Program-made: the position numbers and the translations under genes
Shown: positions 24,966-36,205 of the stretch, piece by piece
How positions within the stretch are numbered: position 1 is the first letter of the stretch
Layout of the letters: each line of letters begins with the position of its first letter
The notes under the pieces: model-generated
Databases searched by the model: none
Told to the model about the DNA's origin: nothing
The model's input: only the letters and a program-made list of their open reading frames with translations
DNA from: Brachypterus glaber
Taxonomy: Eukaryota > Arthropoda > Insecta > Coleoptera > Kateretidae
Assembly: GCA_958510825.1 (NCBI GenBank)
Contig: OY294045.1
Coordinates: 7,367,916 to 7,431,915, forward strand
Length of the DNA: 64,000 bases
Direction: 5' to 3'

Positions 24966-25110
24966 TTTCTCCCAACCAGTGGGCTTCTTCAGTATTTTGG
25001 ACTATAATAATTAAAAACAAGTAGGTAAAGTCCAAACAAAAACTTAGTTACTTAGTTGTTTTTAATTGTTAAAGTCCAAAACTCTGAAGAAGCTCACTGA
25101 CTGGGTGAAA
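24966..25110. repeat. Small palindromic element with a CTGAAGA-GAAAC motif in each arm
   Basis: Left arm (minus strand) has CTGAAGA at 24986-24992 and GAAA at 24966-24969; right arm (plus) has CTGAAGA at 25084-25090 and GAAA at 25107-25110, each around a CCCA/TGGG-type stem. GTCCAAA flanks the motif in both arms. Confidence 0.6.
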
Positions 25111-25111
25111 C

Positions 25112-26016
25112 GTAGAGGAAAGTCGCCTAATTTTGGATACCATTTACAATGTATTCAATATTTAATACTCGGTATTACTTTTTGATATTTTTTTTATATA
25201 ACCAGATACAACTTATTATAGCGAACCATGATTTATTATAAAAGCAATTTTATTACAGTTTATTTTTTCCAAAAAACACGGTTAAAAAAAATCAGCGCAT
25301 TTTTGTGCATTTGAAAAAGGGCTCCTAATTTCGGACATATCCGAAAAAATTTTTTCAAGAGTAGATCTGGATCCCATTGGTTATGTTTCTTGTTATTCCT
25401 TCACATTTAAGACGTAATTTAATCATTAAGCGATTTTCTACGAAATACTATAGGAACTATAATTTTAGATTCCCAATTTCGAATATCTTAGTATCTTAGG
25501 TAATTTTCGTTTTTTCAAAATTGTTTATCTTAGTTTGTTGTATCATTATAAAAAAAATAATTAATGGTTGGTTATCCTGAATAATAATTACCTTGCGGAT
25601 ATCCGAAATTGGGAATCAAATGCACAAAAATGGTCTATCCGAAATTAGGCAACTTTCTGCTTTTTAGATTAGAAATTTGTAGAATGTTTACGTTTTCAAA
25701 TTGCTTAATTATGAATAGTGGATCAACTTAACTAACATCATAACTTACCCAAGACAGAATCACGAACTTTTATAACGATTATTTATAAAATAAACAAGCA
25801 TAATAATGCAACTGAGCACAAAACTGCCATTTGCAATATAAACGATTTGTGCTGCCATTTAAAGGGGAGAAGCTCTACCGTTATCATATTACAGGACGGA
25901 TTTAGTTTGACTTTTGGCTTCACATAAAAGTAGGTTTCTGTTTACCTTTGCAGACAGTATCTTAAATACACTACTATCCGAAATTTGGAAACCATCCGAA
26001 ATTAGGCGCAATTCCT
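25112..26016. mobile_element. Element with AGGAA..CGCCTAATTT ends and internal TCCGAAATT repeats
   Basis: AGGAAAGTCGCCTAATTTTG at the left mirrors AAATTAGGCGCAATTCCT at the right. TCCGAAATT or its inverse occurs near 25327, 25602, 25638, 25976 and 25994, and TTTTTGTGCATTTG near 25295 is mirrored near 25616. No coding. Confidence 0.5.
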
Positions 26017-26210
26017 CTAGTAGCCAAAATAAATAAGATCTTTGTATTGCTCGTTTAAATGTGACTTAAACCCAAGAATAATAATACAGAAATCGATGAA
26101 AAAAAGCAAAAGAAATACTTAAGTTAGATATAATAGTAAATAGTTAATAAAATGCATTAATAATAATTGTAAAGAATATTAAATAAACAATAATACAAAT
26201 AATAGTTATT

Positions 26211-26300
26211 TATGGTACTAGTGGGTAAAGTAAGATATTGGCTGACGCCTCGCAGGTTAATTTTCGAGAGGGCAATATCGGTTTACCCATGAGTGCCATA
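26211..26300. repeat. GC-cored palindrome, diverged type alpha
   Basis: Arms TATGGTACTAGTGGGTAAAG and GTTTACCCATGAGTGCCATA, then GATATTG/CAATATC; loop with TGACGCCTCGCAGGTTAA, partly matching the 36303-36450 loop (TGACGC...AGGTTAA..CGAG). Confidence 0.6.
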
Positions 26301-26390
26301 CAAGGTTTTATCCAATAAATAGATTAGAAATTCATATTTTTATTAAAAATTTTAATGACATTTACAAGAAAATAACTTGACAAGTGACAG

Positions 26391-26423
26391 TTGAGTGGGT
26401 AAAATAAACAATTATCCACTCAA
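26391..26423. repeat. Short hairpin
   Basis: TTGAGTGGGTAA pairs with TTATCCACTCAA. Confidence 0.6.
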
Positions 26424-26429
26424 TAAAGT

Positions 26430-27097
26430 AAAAGCCACGCGGGGGTTATTATTGAGTTTATCTATTTAAAATAAAGCTGGTAATTGTCTTATTATCTGTA
26501 TGTATTGGATAAACATTATTTTTTACATTTAAAATTATGGCGAAGGCGCTATCATTAATATAATTTTTTTTTTCAAATTTTTGATATTTTTTGATTTTAA
26601 ACATTATTATTTCGTAAACTGCAGATTTTTAAAGGTTTTTTTAAGAAAATATTTCGCTATAACTAACTATAACTAACTATGTAAGTATGAGAGACTATGT
26701 TGTAAGTAACTGCTGAATAACAGCCCATAGGGACATCAAAATCAAACATTAAAAAATTACAAGGTTTATTCAATAATAGCAAAAAAGTTTAACATACCGG
26801 ACCTCAAAGTATTGACAAAAAACATTATATTGATAAATTAAATTATTAATGTTTGACCTTTATAACTAGAATCCATTGACAGGTGTATAGGAAGTCTATA
26901 GTATTATAATTTGTTATACAAATAACGCCATCTACTTCCAAATTACTTTGTATCTGTTACAAAACTTTTTGATAAAGAAACTTTTGTAATAGGACTATAA
27001 TTTAATAACGGAAAGATGGTAAAAATTTTGCGGTATCGTACACTCCTTTTATTATGTATTTAATGAAAAAACTTTGTGACATCATCGCTTCTTTCTG
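26430..27097. other. Unassigned AT-rich stretch
   Basis: Nothing recognised apart from a TAACTA repeat near 26658-26680. Confidence 0.4.
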
Positions 27098-27143
27098 TAT
27101 GTCGTCAGTGTCGGACTGGGCAGCCCAAGGCTAGTGAGATTTG

Positions 27144-27438
27144 CATTAATCGGAATAAATTCAGTTATGACTCATCAACGTTGAAAATAAACACAGAAAC
27201 ATAGGCTTACGGAATTATTTTGCCGAATTATGAGGGAAATTTTTATAAAGGTCACTAAATCGAAAAATTTAACGACTAATTTGTTACACACAACAATATT
27301 GAATATACATATTAACTATAAATATGTAAATATATCGGTGTTTTTCGAAGAAAATAAAAATGTAAATATTTAAAACCTCGCGTCAACAATAGAATAGACG
27401 CGGCGCCTATGCGAGCACTGGAAATTCGCCGAAGACTG
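27144..27438. mobile_element. hAT-type MITE nested in a larger hAT-like element
   Basis: Second copy of the 20513-20919 family, inverted. GAGATTTG at 27136-27143 and 27439-27446 is a perfect 8-bp duplication. The right end CGCCGAAGACTG is intact; the left end has drifted. Confidence 0.85.
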
Positions 27439-27470
27439 GAGATTTGTTACCTAGAGGGCCCCCAAGTATT

Positions 27471-28040
27471 TATTACATCGGCACTTAGTGCTACTAAGAG
27501 TGCCGATGTATTGAAATCTTCGCCGAAAAGTCAAAATCTTTGACCACGTTTTTTTTTCATATTTCTCGACATTTTAGATCATTCTGAGTCGAAATCAGTA
27601 AAAAAAAATTTGCGTCTGTCTGTCTGTCTGTCTGGGTGTAAACTGTAACTCCATTTCTACATGAGATGACGACTTGCGGTTTTTCGCATATTGTTTTTTA
27701 TCTTATTCGGAAGAGCTGATTAGATTTTGGGGTAAGGGGGTAAAAATAGGGTAAAACTCCTATTTTTAGCGTTTTTTGTTTATAATTAAGGCAATTATTA
27801 TTGTATTTGGTGTTTGGTATTTATAACCCGATTTCAAAAAATTATATTTTAAATAAAAGCTCTTTTTAAGCCCTATAAAAAATGTTATATACAGTTTTTT
27901 GCTAGAATATAATGTTTTAAAGATACAGAATTTAAAATCAAACAAAACACCTAGTTTGAAATTTGCAAACTAGATGGCTCTAGTATACAATAGTGCCGAT
28001 GTTTAGATAGGGTGCTTGCAACGTTTCATCTAGTTTTTTA
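27471..28040 (-). mobile_element. GACA-core repeat element, copy 2 (short tract)
   Basis: Reverse complement of 11694-14026 with the microsatellite reduced to about 21 bp (GTCT)n at 27614-27634. Both ends match copy 1, ending with GTTTCATCTAG. Confidence 0.8.
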
Positions 28041-28299
28041 ATTATTCTTTTCCCTTCCATAAATTTTGATGACTAAAAAAAAAGTCCTCACGCCCTCGTA
28101 AAAATTTTTTTAACCCCTGCCAAAAACTTTGATGAATTAAAAGAAGGTCTTTTTTATCCCTGTCACAAGTTTTGCTCATTAGCAAAAACATCACCAGGGG
28201 GCCTCCCAAGGTAGGGGACCCCCAAAAGTGGGGGGAGGGGGAGTGAGATTTTTCTTACTATCTCACCTGTCCAGTCCGACACTGTATGTCGTAAACCAT

Positions 28300-28680
28300 G
28301 TCAAAATGAGATACGGTAATCTGCTCCACACATTGAAGTGTCGGTTTTTCTTTACTTTAGAGCAAAACGAACAATATATGAAAAGCGGTTTTGTAATGAA
28401 AATAATAAACGATCAAAAGTACACAACATAAGAAAATACATTTTTGACGGATAGCTTATAGTCTATCTATCTATACATACATAATATTATGTATGTATAT
28501 AATAGTTCTGGGGCCAAGGGGTAAGCACAGTCTTTAAAAAGTATCTTTTAGATATGTGATACTCAATGTTTCAAAGAAATGAGAATTTATGATTTTTTGA
28601 TTAATTTAATATTATTTCGACTTTTTAGTGTTGACATAGGTCAAATGAACTTTTTAATAGTTATTCATATACCAAGGGAC
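28300..28680. other. Unassigned, with a TCTA/TATACATACATA palindromic patch
   Basis: A short simple-repeat palindrome lies at 28462-28503. Nothing else recognised. Confidence 0.4.
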
Positions 28681-28685
28681 TAAAT

Positions 28686-28768
28686 TGGCTGTTTTAGTCC
28701 CGCTGCATGAATGTTTCCTGAGCGAGCGTAGCGAGCGAAGGAGAAATGCAGCGGGACTAAAACAGCCA
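28686..28768. repeat. GC-cored palindrome, core type beta, 23-bp perfect arms
   Basis: CTGTTTTAGTCCCGCTGCAT pairs without mismatch with ATGCAGCGGGACTAAAACAG (arms 28686-28708 and 28746-28768). The loop reads TTTCCTGAGCGAGCGTAGCG with further CGAGCG. The same GAGCGTAGC and TTTCCTGAG phrases occur at 63654-63700. Confidence 0.8.
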
Positions 28769-28799
28769 CGTTTACTCCTGAGGTATATACACTATTTTT

Positions 28800-29460
28800 T
28801 GCAGGACCAAACATAATTTAGGTAGGTAGATAAAATTAAAAACCATGCGTCTAAAATCGGTTGTTTTATTTTCGTAATTTAATCAAGATGCCTGTAAATT
28901 TCGAAAAGTCAGTTTCACGGCTATCGCGATTTCAATTGTTTTTTAATATGGTTGACAGAAACGTCAAAAAGAGGGACGAAGATGATAAATTTTAAGTTAT
29001 GTATAAATTGTTATAACAATGTTATTTTTAAACGTTTTCTTTGTTAAAATCAAAAAAATTGGTTTGAATCGCTAATTTATTACAAAACATTACCAAACCT
29101 ATTGTTGAACCAGCAAAGCACATAGTAAGTATAATATTTTAATATTATCAAGGTTGCCGTGATTTTTATTCCCTAGGGAGAAAAACGGCAAGTTTAGTCC
29201 CGAAAATGAAAGAATAAAATTAGGTTTTAGTCTTGGTCGTGCAAAAAGTATTTTTTTACCCCTTGTCTGCTGAATAATTGTGTAAAACTGTGAAAATAGA
29301 CTAATCTAAAAGTAATAAATGTAATGTATTTGACTCGGTAAGTTAAAAACATATTTTTCGTATACTTCATTTCACCACCTGTTTGGGGCTTCTAGCACCC
29401 AAAGGAACTCGATCCGGGACATGGCGGTTTCCAAAAAGCTTAATTTAAATGTACTTTAAA
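28800..29460. other. Unassigned AT-rich stretch
   Basis: No gene or repeat partner seen. Confidence 0.4.
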
Positions 29461-29467
29461 ACATATA

Positions 29468-30184
29468 CCGGGTGTCCCAACTCTATTTACCCAACGATTT
29501 TCTCGAAAACTTAAAGAAATAATCAAATTCTGCGAAAACCATCTTAAATAAGACAACTATCTTTTAGCATATATTTGATACTTTCAGCTCTTGAAATGTG
29601 GGCAGGGAGGCATCGGGGGATATTTTTTTTCATGGAAAGGGGGGTCGTGTGATACATCATTTTAAAGCTTATTGAATTCATTTTATTATTATATTTTTTA
29701 ATTTTTTAAATTTTTTTTTTTGGGTTTAAAATAGAGTTGAAAATGGGTATTTTTGTTAAAATTACTTAAAAAAAATAAAACAATGTTTTAAAAGTTACTA
29801 ATTTCATGATGAAAAAAGGTAAATTATACTTTTAAACTAATTTTAATTGATAAATAAAAATGTACAAAAAAAAAATTAAAAAATCGCATTTTTAGCACAA
29901 AAATATTAAATAATCAAAACCTTAAAGAAACTGTTTAAATAATTAAAAAATATACAGTCCAATAGAGAATTTTATTTGCTTTAAAATGATGTATCACACG
30001 ACCCCCCTTTCCATTAAAAAAAACTTCGCCCCCTGCCCCCCTGCCCATATTTTAAGAGCTGAAAGTATCAAATATATGCTAAAAGATAGTTTAAATTGTT
30101 TAATTTAAGATGGTTTTCGCAGAACTTGATTATCTCTTTTAGTTTTCGAGAAAATCGCTGGGTAAATAGAGTTGGGACACCCGG
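29468..30184. mobile_element. MITE with TIRs of about 200 bp and TA flanks
   Basis: CCGGGTGTCCCAACTCTATT at the left mirrors AATAGAGTTGGGACACCCGG at the right; both ends are bordered by TA. The arms continue through CGATTTTCTCGAAAACT and a G-rich block that ends in ATGATGTATCACACGACC. The 103-codon minus frame at 30068-30379 lies in this arm and is not a gene. Confidence 0.85.
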
Positions 30185-30298
30185 TATAAAATACAGCCGG
30201 GAGAAAATAATGAAATAAAAATGGTCACCAGCTCTTAGACTATTATATATATATAGGAGGATGGCAGTTTTTACTTCTATAATATTGAATGATTTTTC

Positions 30299-30346
30299 AA
30301 ACTCCCGTTTTTCCAAACTCCCGATTTTCCAAACTCCCGTTTTTCC
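30299..30346 (+). repeat. Three tandem 16-bp units
   Basis: AAACTCCCGTTTTTCC at 30299, 30315 (one change) and 30331. Confidence 0.9.
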
Positions 30347-30384
30347 AGATAAACTGCACGTTTTTACTCGACTGTACACCGAGA

Positions 30385-30390
<6 letters not shown>

Positions 30391-30421
<31 letters not shown>
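30391..30421 (+). repeat. (AT)n microsatellite
   Basis: Dinucleotide run. Confidence 0.9.
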
Positions 30422-30426
<5 letters not shown>

Positions 30427-30669
30427 GGCAAATATAATTTTAATTGTCACAATTAAAAAGTATATACGGGAGAAGAAAATAGTTTATTTTTTAAAAATAA
30501 ACTTAGTTTCCTAAGTATACACGAAACGCAACGTTAGATAGAACAAGCCCCGCCCATTTCGAACCAAAATCCCTAGATTTAAAATTATCGATTTTAGATA
30601 AAAGGCGTATATTCCATGTCATTAAATATTTCTTAAAACTTAAAATGAGACAATTTCGGATAGAATTAA

Positions 30670-30915
30670 AAGTTTTAATGTTGGTTTGGTGTTTTTTAAT
30701 GGGGTACGTTGGTTTACGTTAACGTTGGTTTGGTTTGGTTTTTCCTGGTTTGGTGCTTTTTTTTAATGGGGGGTGTTGGTTTACGTTAACGTTGGCTTGG
30801 TTAGGTTTTTTTGTTGGTTTGGTGTTTTTTTTAATGGGGGGTGTTGGTTTACGTTAACGTTGGTTTGGTATTTTTTTTATGGGGTGCGTTGGTTCACGTT
30901 AGCGTTGGTTTTGCG
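30670..30915 (+). repeat. G/T-rich minisatellite with ACGTTAACGT in each unit
   Basis: GTTGGTTTACGTTAACGTTG recurs with the 10-bp palindrome at 30716, 30783 and 30851 and a variant at 30896 (spacings 67, 68, 45). Between them are TTTGGTG, T-runs and AATGGGG. The plus strand is almost free of C, giving strong strand asymmetry. Confidence 0.8.
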
Positions 30916-31359
30916 CCTGTTTGTTTTTTTTTTTTAATTGTTGGACCTGTTGTTGTGTGGAGCTTATGCGCACCGGCTCCACTATTTTTTTTTAATTACA
31001 TACTTCTGATTATTTGAAGTATCAATTTAAATTGTATTTTGGCCCGGCGGAAAGTTGGAAAGTCCCGCCCTGAATAATGGAAAACAAAATTTTAACTTGA
31101 ATACTCTAGAAATCTGTGCTTCCATTATTTAAAACAGATAAAATTAAAGCGTATACGTTCTTTTACCCTATTTCGGCTATCTTGGATCTGTTTTCCCTCA
31201 AAAAAACAAGTAGGGTGCCACATAACCTACAAAATTCGATGTAACGTTACGTACTCAGTATACATTGTAAAAAGTAAACTGAATATTCAGTTACAAATCG
31301 GAAGTTATTATTCTTTACAATTCTACTTTAATTTTTGTTAAAAACGAATAGACCAATTA

Positions 31360-31783
31360 CACGGAAAGAAATTAGTGGGCTCTGCGCTATACATTATAAG
31401 ATATTTGGTAACAGTGGCAAATTATAGTGATTTAAGCTATAGATTATAAGGGACACAATAACTAATAATGTTAAAAATAAATTGGAAACGATTATATATA
31501 TTACAGACACGATTATATTTATTACAGGCACTATTATAAATTTACAGAAATTTTATTATATTATAAAAATTATTAGCACGGACAATAATTAAATCTATTT
31601 AAGCTATAAATGCCATACTATTTGTTATATTTTATTATTCACTAAACAATTAAAGTATTTCATATAAATTTTTACACTGACTGCCATAATTGTAAGAGAA
31701 AGCCTTGTATTTATATAATAAGCGATTATAATTTGCTTGGTATGTGTGTTATAGCGCTCCTAGCTATAATTTTTTTTTCCGTG
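31360..31783. mobile_element. TA-flanked MITE, complete copy (424 bp)
   Basis: Starts CACGGAAAGAAATTAG and ends CTATAATTTTTTTTTCCGTG, with GGGCTCTGCGCTATA mirrored by TATAGCGCTCC further in; TA on both sides. A near-identical but 3'-truncated copy is at 59640-59992. Confidence 0.8.
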
Positions 31784-31789
31784 TATTTG

Positions 31790-32100
31790 TTTATTAAGTT
31801 TAATCTATTTACCATGAATATATAATTTATTGATGTTTAATAAACGTGTTATTTTCATATGTAATACACCGACGGAGAGGTGTATTATCGATGTATACGA
31901 AATTTTTAGGAAGTTAAAATTTCGGATATATCGAAAATATAACGAATCTGGAGGTGTATTTGCAGGACTATTTTTTTAAACAATTTTTTAACAATTTAAA
32001 CCTTTAAAAGTAATTTAAATAAATAATTAATAATAATTAATTTGATTTTAATTTATTTTAACACAATAAATTAATGTTTGACATTTCAAATTTTCTAAAT
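31790..32100. other. Unassigned AT-rich stretch
   Basis: Nothing recognised. Confidence 0.4.
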
Positions 32101-32104
32101 TCGT

Positions 32105-32780
32105 AAAATTTTATTAATATTGAATAGAAATAAGCTAATTATAAGGTCGATTTAGACATAATTATCACTAACTACACTAAACTGAATTAAGAAATTGAGA
32201 AATTGAGAAAATTAAGAAACATGACCTCAAATTCTATGATATTTTTTTCGTGGTATGCAAAAATTAAGATAAAATATAAAATATAGCATAAAATAATGAT
32301 AGAATCTTAAAATACACCATATAAAAAGAAGAATTTCTGAAATACACAAAATTTAGTGCAAAATATTATAAACAATCTTTATCCAAGTATCAAAATAAAA
32401 ATGAAGATGGCGACACCTCTGTATTTTATAAATTCTTACATTTTCAGTGTTAAAGAAAAACACATTAGTTATATTACAAGAAAAAAAAGGTAGGAGATAA
32501 GTTGGTTTTAAAACACGATTTTTAGACCCAGCAACTGCAAATATAGTAATAATCGTCCTACGCAATAGATATTTTTTTTTACTTATTCAGTCGTATTTAC
32601 ACATGCTTATTATCTATTTGGCAGTTACCTTATTGTTGCATACTACGGAAAATTTATTATAGAATTTGAGGTTATGTTTCTTAATTTTCTTAATTTCTTA
32701 ATTCAGTTTAATGAAGTTAGTGATAATTATGCCTGAATCGACCTTATAATTAGCTTATTTTTATTCAATATTTTTATTGT
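32105..32780. mobile_element. Palindromic element, arms of about 150 bp
   Basis: TAAGCTAATTATAAGGTCGA and ATAATTATCACTAAC.. GAAACATGACCTCAAATTC at the left mirror GAATTTGAGGTTATGTTTC and TCGACCTTATAATTAGCTTA at the right. The 70-codon minus frame inside has no known motif. Confidence 0.7.
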
Positions 32781-32799
32781 ATATTTATTATTATATTAT

Positions 32800-33535
32800 T
32801 AGCCTTAAAAGCCCATTATCTAACGTCAGAATGCTGCTTAATCATTGTTAGTTGCTCTGCGACCGAGGTACTTAACCAAAGAGAAAACTTAACTTAAAGG
32901 TGAGTATAATGGAACTTATTAAAATAACTATTTACCCTAACTAGTTAACGTTGGGAAACTGATTATATTTGTTACAAATATTTGGGTATTCTACAATTAC
33001 ATGAAAATATCTCAGATTTATGTTAAATACAGAAATGTATATTTGTCCGATTTTTCATGGTGTTTGTTTATGTTTATTTATTCTCCTCTAAAGCCTAAAG
33101 TACTTTATCGATTTAAAATCCTCTTTCCCCTGTGTTACAAGAAATTTAAAATATATTTCTCTACCCCAATAAATTTAGTATGTGGCGATCAAAACACTTT
33201 TTCCACCTTTCATGATCGTAAAACTAGGGGAAAAAAGTTTTCTGCTTACTGCTATTTTCCTCTAGACATGTCGACTTTTCCAAAAGAATAAATAACACAA
33301 TAAACGAATTTATGGAGTTTTGATAAACTATGAAGTAAACTTCTAAAAGGGAATACTGCCTTCTGAATGGGTAACTTTCAAAAATTTTATTCTTTATTTT
33401 TTAGTTTAGAAAAAAAATTTATCAGAAAACATGTTTTAAATTGGTTTTGTTTTGCATGTAGAATTAATCGATTCTAGATGGGTGAAAATGGGTCTATTTC
33501 AACAGTTTTTGAAGTGAGAAATATACATAAAAATG
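32800..33535. other. Unassigned stretch
   Basis: The 96-codon frame at 33001-33291 is the longest here; it is rich in Phe, Tyr and Lys, shows no motif and no exon borders, and is not called a gene. Confidence 0.35.
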
Positions 33536-33543
33536 CCCCTTAA

Positions 33544-33786
33544 CACGTTCGCTGCCGAAAACCCACTTGGAGGGTCCATTCCCTATTCATATTCAATGCC
33601 GAGAGCCTGCCTGGCGGGCTCACTGTAGACTTAACTATAAGTAAAATTACAGCATTTAAAGCATTTTAAACATTCCTCTACAAAATAAAATTATATTTAC
33701 TTTTCTATCTCTACTAATAAAGCGGGATATTGATTTTGAAAACGACCGCTACATTTTATACCACTATGCACCGGCAGCGAACGTGT
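33544..33786. mobile_element. piggyBac-like MITE
   Basis: CACGTTCGCTGCCG and CGGCAGCGAACGTG are perfect inverted ends. TTAA precedes the left end (33540-33543) and TTAG follows the right (33787-33790), one change from a TTAA duplication. The interior has GCCTGCCTGGCGGGC. Family assignment rests on TTAA and end style only. Confidence 0.55.
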
Positions 33787-33914
33787 TAGAAGAGCGATTT
33801 AGCACAAAAGTTCATATAAACTTTTATCTCACTTATCCACAAAAAAAATCGATTTTTTTCACATTCATTTTCTAAATAACTATAATATATATTTAGTATA
33901 TTTTTTTCCTAACC

Positions 33915-34055
33915 GCATGAAAAATATTGTTTGACACACGGATGTGTGGCTATGGAAAATATGTGAAGAATGTGTGTGCCTCTCACGCACGCCCGCCTTA
34001 TGACGCGCTGGCCGTTCCGTTATACCTCCCTCTTTTGTCGGAGCTTTCTTACCGT
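33915..34055 (-). repeat. GC-richer dispersed repeat, copy 2
   Basis: Inverted partner of 7565-7735 with the same block order (CTCCGAC, GGGAGG, CATAAGGCG, CACACACATTC, GTGTGTCAAACA). The 83-codon plus frame over it is therefore a repeat shadow. Confidence 0.45.
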
Positions 34056-34059
34056 GTGG

Positions 34060-35480
34060 CAGACTGTACTATAGGGATAGCTTCTATAATAATCGATAAG
34101 CGTTTTAAGTTTAAAATTGAAGCTCCTGAAGAACTTCTTAACATTCTGTTCAAACTACGCGCGGTGAGATTTTCTTAATTAGTAAGTACCTTTATACAAA
34201 CTTAACCCAACTTACATACCTTGAAGTTCAATGTGGTAGCTTTTTATTAAAACAATTCCCCGTATCTAAAATAGAACGCAGTGACTAATACCTTAAACGT
34301 ATTATGTTGCTCTCGTATAAAGGATTTCCCTCAGACGGAGTTACGCGAACCGCACCCGAATTAGTTAGCACACTTTCGCACTTTCAGACACGGATAATAG
34401 TTGTGGTCTGCATCTACATAGAATTTTTGGAATTTGGTTTTATATTAAAAAGTATATCTTATTTAGTTAAAAAAATTGGCTCTCGTCAAATACATATTTT
34501 GCTTTTTAAAGACTCGCTAAAAATGAACTGTGCTCCCTTATGTAAGGTTTCTTCATAACTATTAACCCGGCGTCGGTCGGTTGTTAGTTGGGTTGTATTA
34601 TTTTGTTTATTTCCTCTTGCAATTTACGGCTCTAACAACAAAACCCTTTAAAAAATCCTGAACACACGTATTCAGGATATATGCAGGCATAAAATTTCCC
34701 AGGAATTCTTTTTTACGTTGAGGGTTAATTACAAAAGTGAATAAAGTACATGGTAACTTTTGAGATATCGGGAAATCCTTTGAAAATATATTTTTCTACG
34801 AGCGTGCGGAAATATGTCTCTTTTCGCACGCATATGCGTGTGGAAAGAAGGTCTTTTCCGCAATCATATCTATTTCATACAAACAGTAGCTTGATTATAC
34901 AAACTTATAACATTATTGGCTTTTTGACACTTGTTTCCATGGCGACGAATCAACAAGATAGCGTCCTAAGCTAGTTTGTTCGTGTCAATTGGGTTGTCAA
35001 TTTTAATTGTAAAGTTTTTATAAAAGAAATAGATGAACCTTAAAGAAAAAGATGAAATGTTACCTGAAGAAATAAGAAATAGAAATAGAAATGACAAATG
35101 CAAATGAAAACTGCAACTTTATCATTAATGTTCAACCAAAATAGAATTGGTAATAACTAATGTTAGATTACACGGGTCAACACAAAATAAAATTTCGATA
35201 GTTTAGGTCGATATTTTTCAAAATCTGTGGTATTATTTTTTATTGGAAGATAGAACCATCGAAATAAATTTGTTTATCATTTTTATTAAGTTTTACTATC
35301 AAAATAACTTACAAAAAAGTAGAAAATACTTTAAAAGTGTACACTCTTACTCTTTCTTTTATGTTCATAAGTATTTTCTCTCAATAAACCCCAGATATAG
35401 TCTCCCATCATGTTTTCATTGGCCAATACTTGATAACGTTAATATGTCCTTTACATTTGATTCACTGCTTAATTAAAAAT
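34060..35480. other. Unassigned stretch
   Basis: No gene called. GTGCGGAAATATG..CGCACGCATATGCGTG..CTTTTCCGC at 34803-34862 forms an imperfect hairpin. Short frames at 34304-34558, 34750-34974 and 35243-35476 show no motif. Confidence 0.35.
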
Positions 35481-35487
35481 TGCTCAC

Positions 35488-35695
35488 CTTCCAAACATCT
35501 TTTACAATAACTACGAGCAACATTTGGAGCCCATGGCTTGTCTTAATTCCGAACAGGACAGTCAAAATATGCTTCGTAGGCTTCACAGAGAACGTGAGAT
35601 GTTTTTAGTTCATATTTCATGTCTCGAACTTTAATAAATTGACCACATACGTAGCAAAATGCATCAGCATCATATTTACACTTTCGTGATGCCAT
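35488..35695 (-). pseudogene. Exon of a Cys-rich multicopy arthropod protein, with one stop
   Basis: From ATG at 35695 the minus frame reads MASRKCKYDADAFCYVCGQF, then a segment with VLCEAYEAYF and CPVRN, then a TAA stop, then DKPWAPNVARSYCKRCLEG. The FCYVCG..., AYEAYF, DKPWAP..., C..C layout matches a Cys-rich protein family that I recall as multicopy in insects and other arthropods, usually with Gln where the stop stands (CAA to TAA). A splice donor GGTGAGC follows at 35487-35482, at a position where the known proteins continue with a Trp, so this is probably the first coding exon. The frame extends 27 codons upstream of this ATG (to 35776), but the family starts with M..RKCK. Function is unknown. 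The rest of the gene is not visible, so an orphan exon or broken copy is likely. Confidence 0.5.
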
Positions 35696-36205
35696 TTTAA
35701 CGTTTTCTCGACATCGACATCGCTGTTTATCACTTGAGTGCCATCTGTAGGCACTGCGTGAACGTAAAAACCCCACTCAGATCTTGCGGTATTTTTGAAT
35801 GTATTTAAACTAATTGAAATTTATAAAAAAATTCGAAAATGAGTAATATTACCACAACTATCACAAAAGCAAACTTTAAACCAAAAGAAGGTACTTTCTT
35901 TTCGTTTTTGTGCATAATGAACCGAAATCATAATATAAAATTTAGGACAAAGAACAAATTTTTTTTTGTTGAGTCGTGTTATTTTCAATAATTGTTAAAA
36001 CTGTTTAATATCTTAATTCTGTCGTGTTATTCTTGTTATATTTATTTACAAAATAATATAAATGTTAAATTTTTTAATTGTTAATTGTTTTTCCATTGGA
36101 AACAAATATAAAAATAAAATTTATTCAATTAAGTATACTTATATATAAAAGCATATTTTAATATTAACTTGCTTGTAGAAAAAATATGGTTTGTAACGCA
36201 TGCGT

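Larger units (their letters stand above)
24727..26090. mobile_element. Composite of nested inverted-repeat elements
   Basis: CTTGGGTTTAAGGCACATTT plus AAACGAGCAATA at 24735-24762 is mirrored at 26052-26080. Inside, TTTATTTTGGCTACTA at 24949 mirrors TAGCCAAAATAAAT near 26016-26030. The region contains a 143-bp palindrome (24966-25108) and a separate element (25112-26016). Confidence 0.5.
27106..28284. mobile_element. hAT-like element, 1179 bp, with two nested insertions
   Basis: Ends CAGTGTCGGACTGGGCAG and CTGTCCAGTCCGACACTG are inverted, and TATGTCGT stands at both 27098-27105 and 28285-28292, the 8-bp duplication of hAT elements. CAGTG...CACTG ends are also hAT-typical. Inside lie a hAT MITE with its own target duplication (27144-27438) and a GACA-core element (27471-28040). 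The remaining interior is G-rich near the right end and non-coding. Confidence 0.85.

Noticed and set aside
30068..30379. 103-codon minus-strand frame
   Set aside because: It runs through the TIR of a MITE and three 16-bp repeats.
30670..30915. Telomeric repeat tract
   Set aside because: Units are 45-68 bp G/T minisatellite, not TTAGG or another short telomere repeat.
33927..34178. 83-codon plus-strand frame
   Set aside because: It overlies a dispersed repeat whose other copy (7565-7735) is not open in the corresponding frame.
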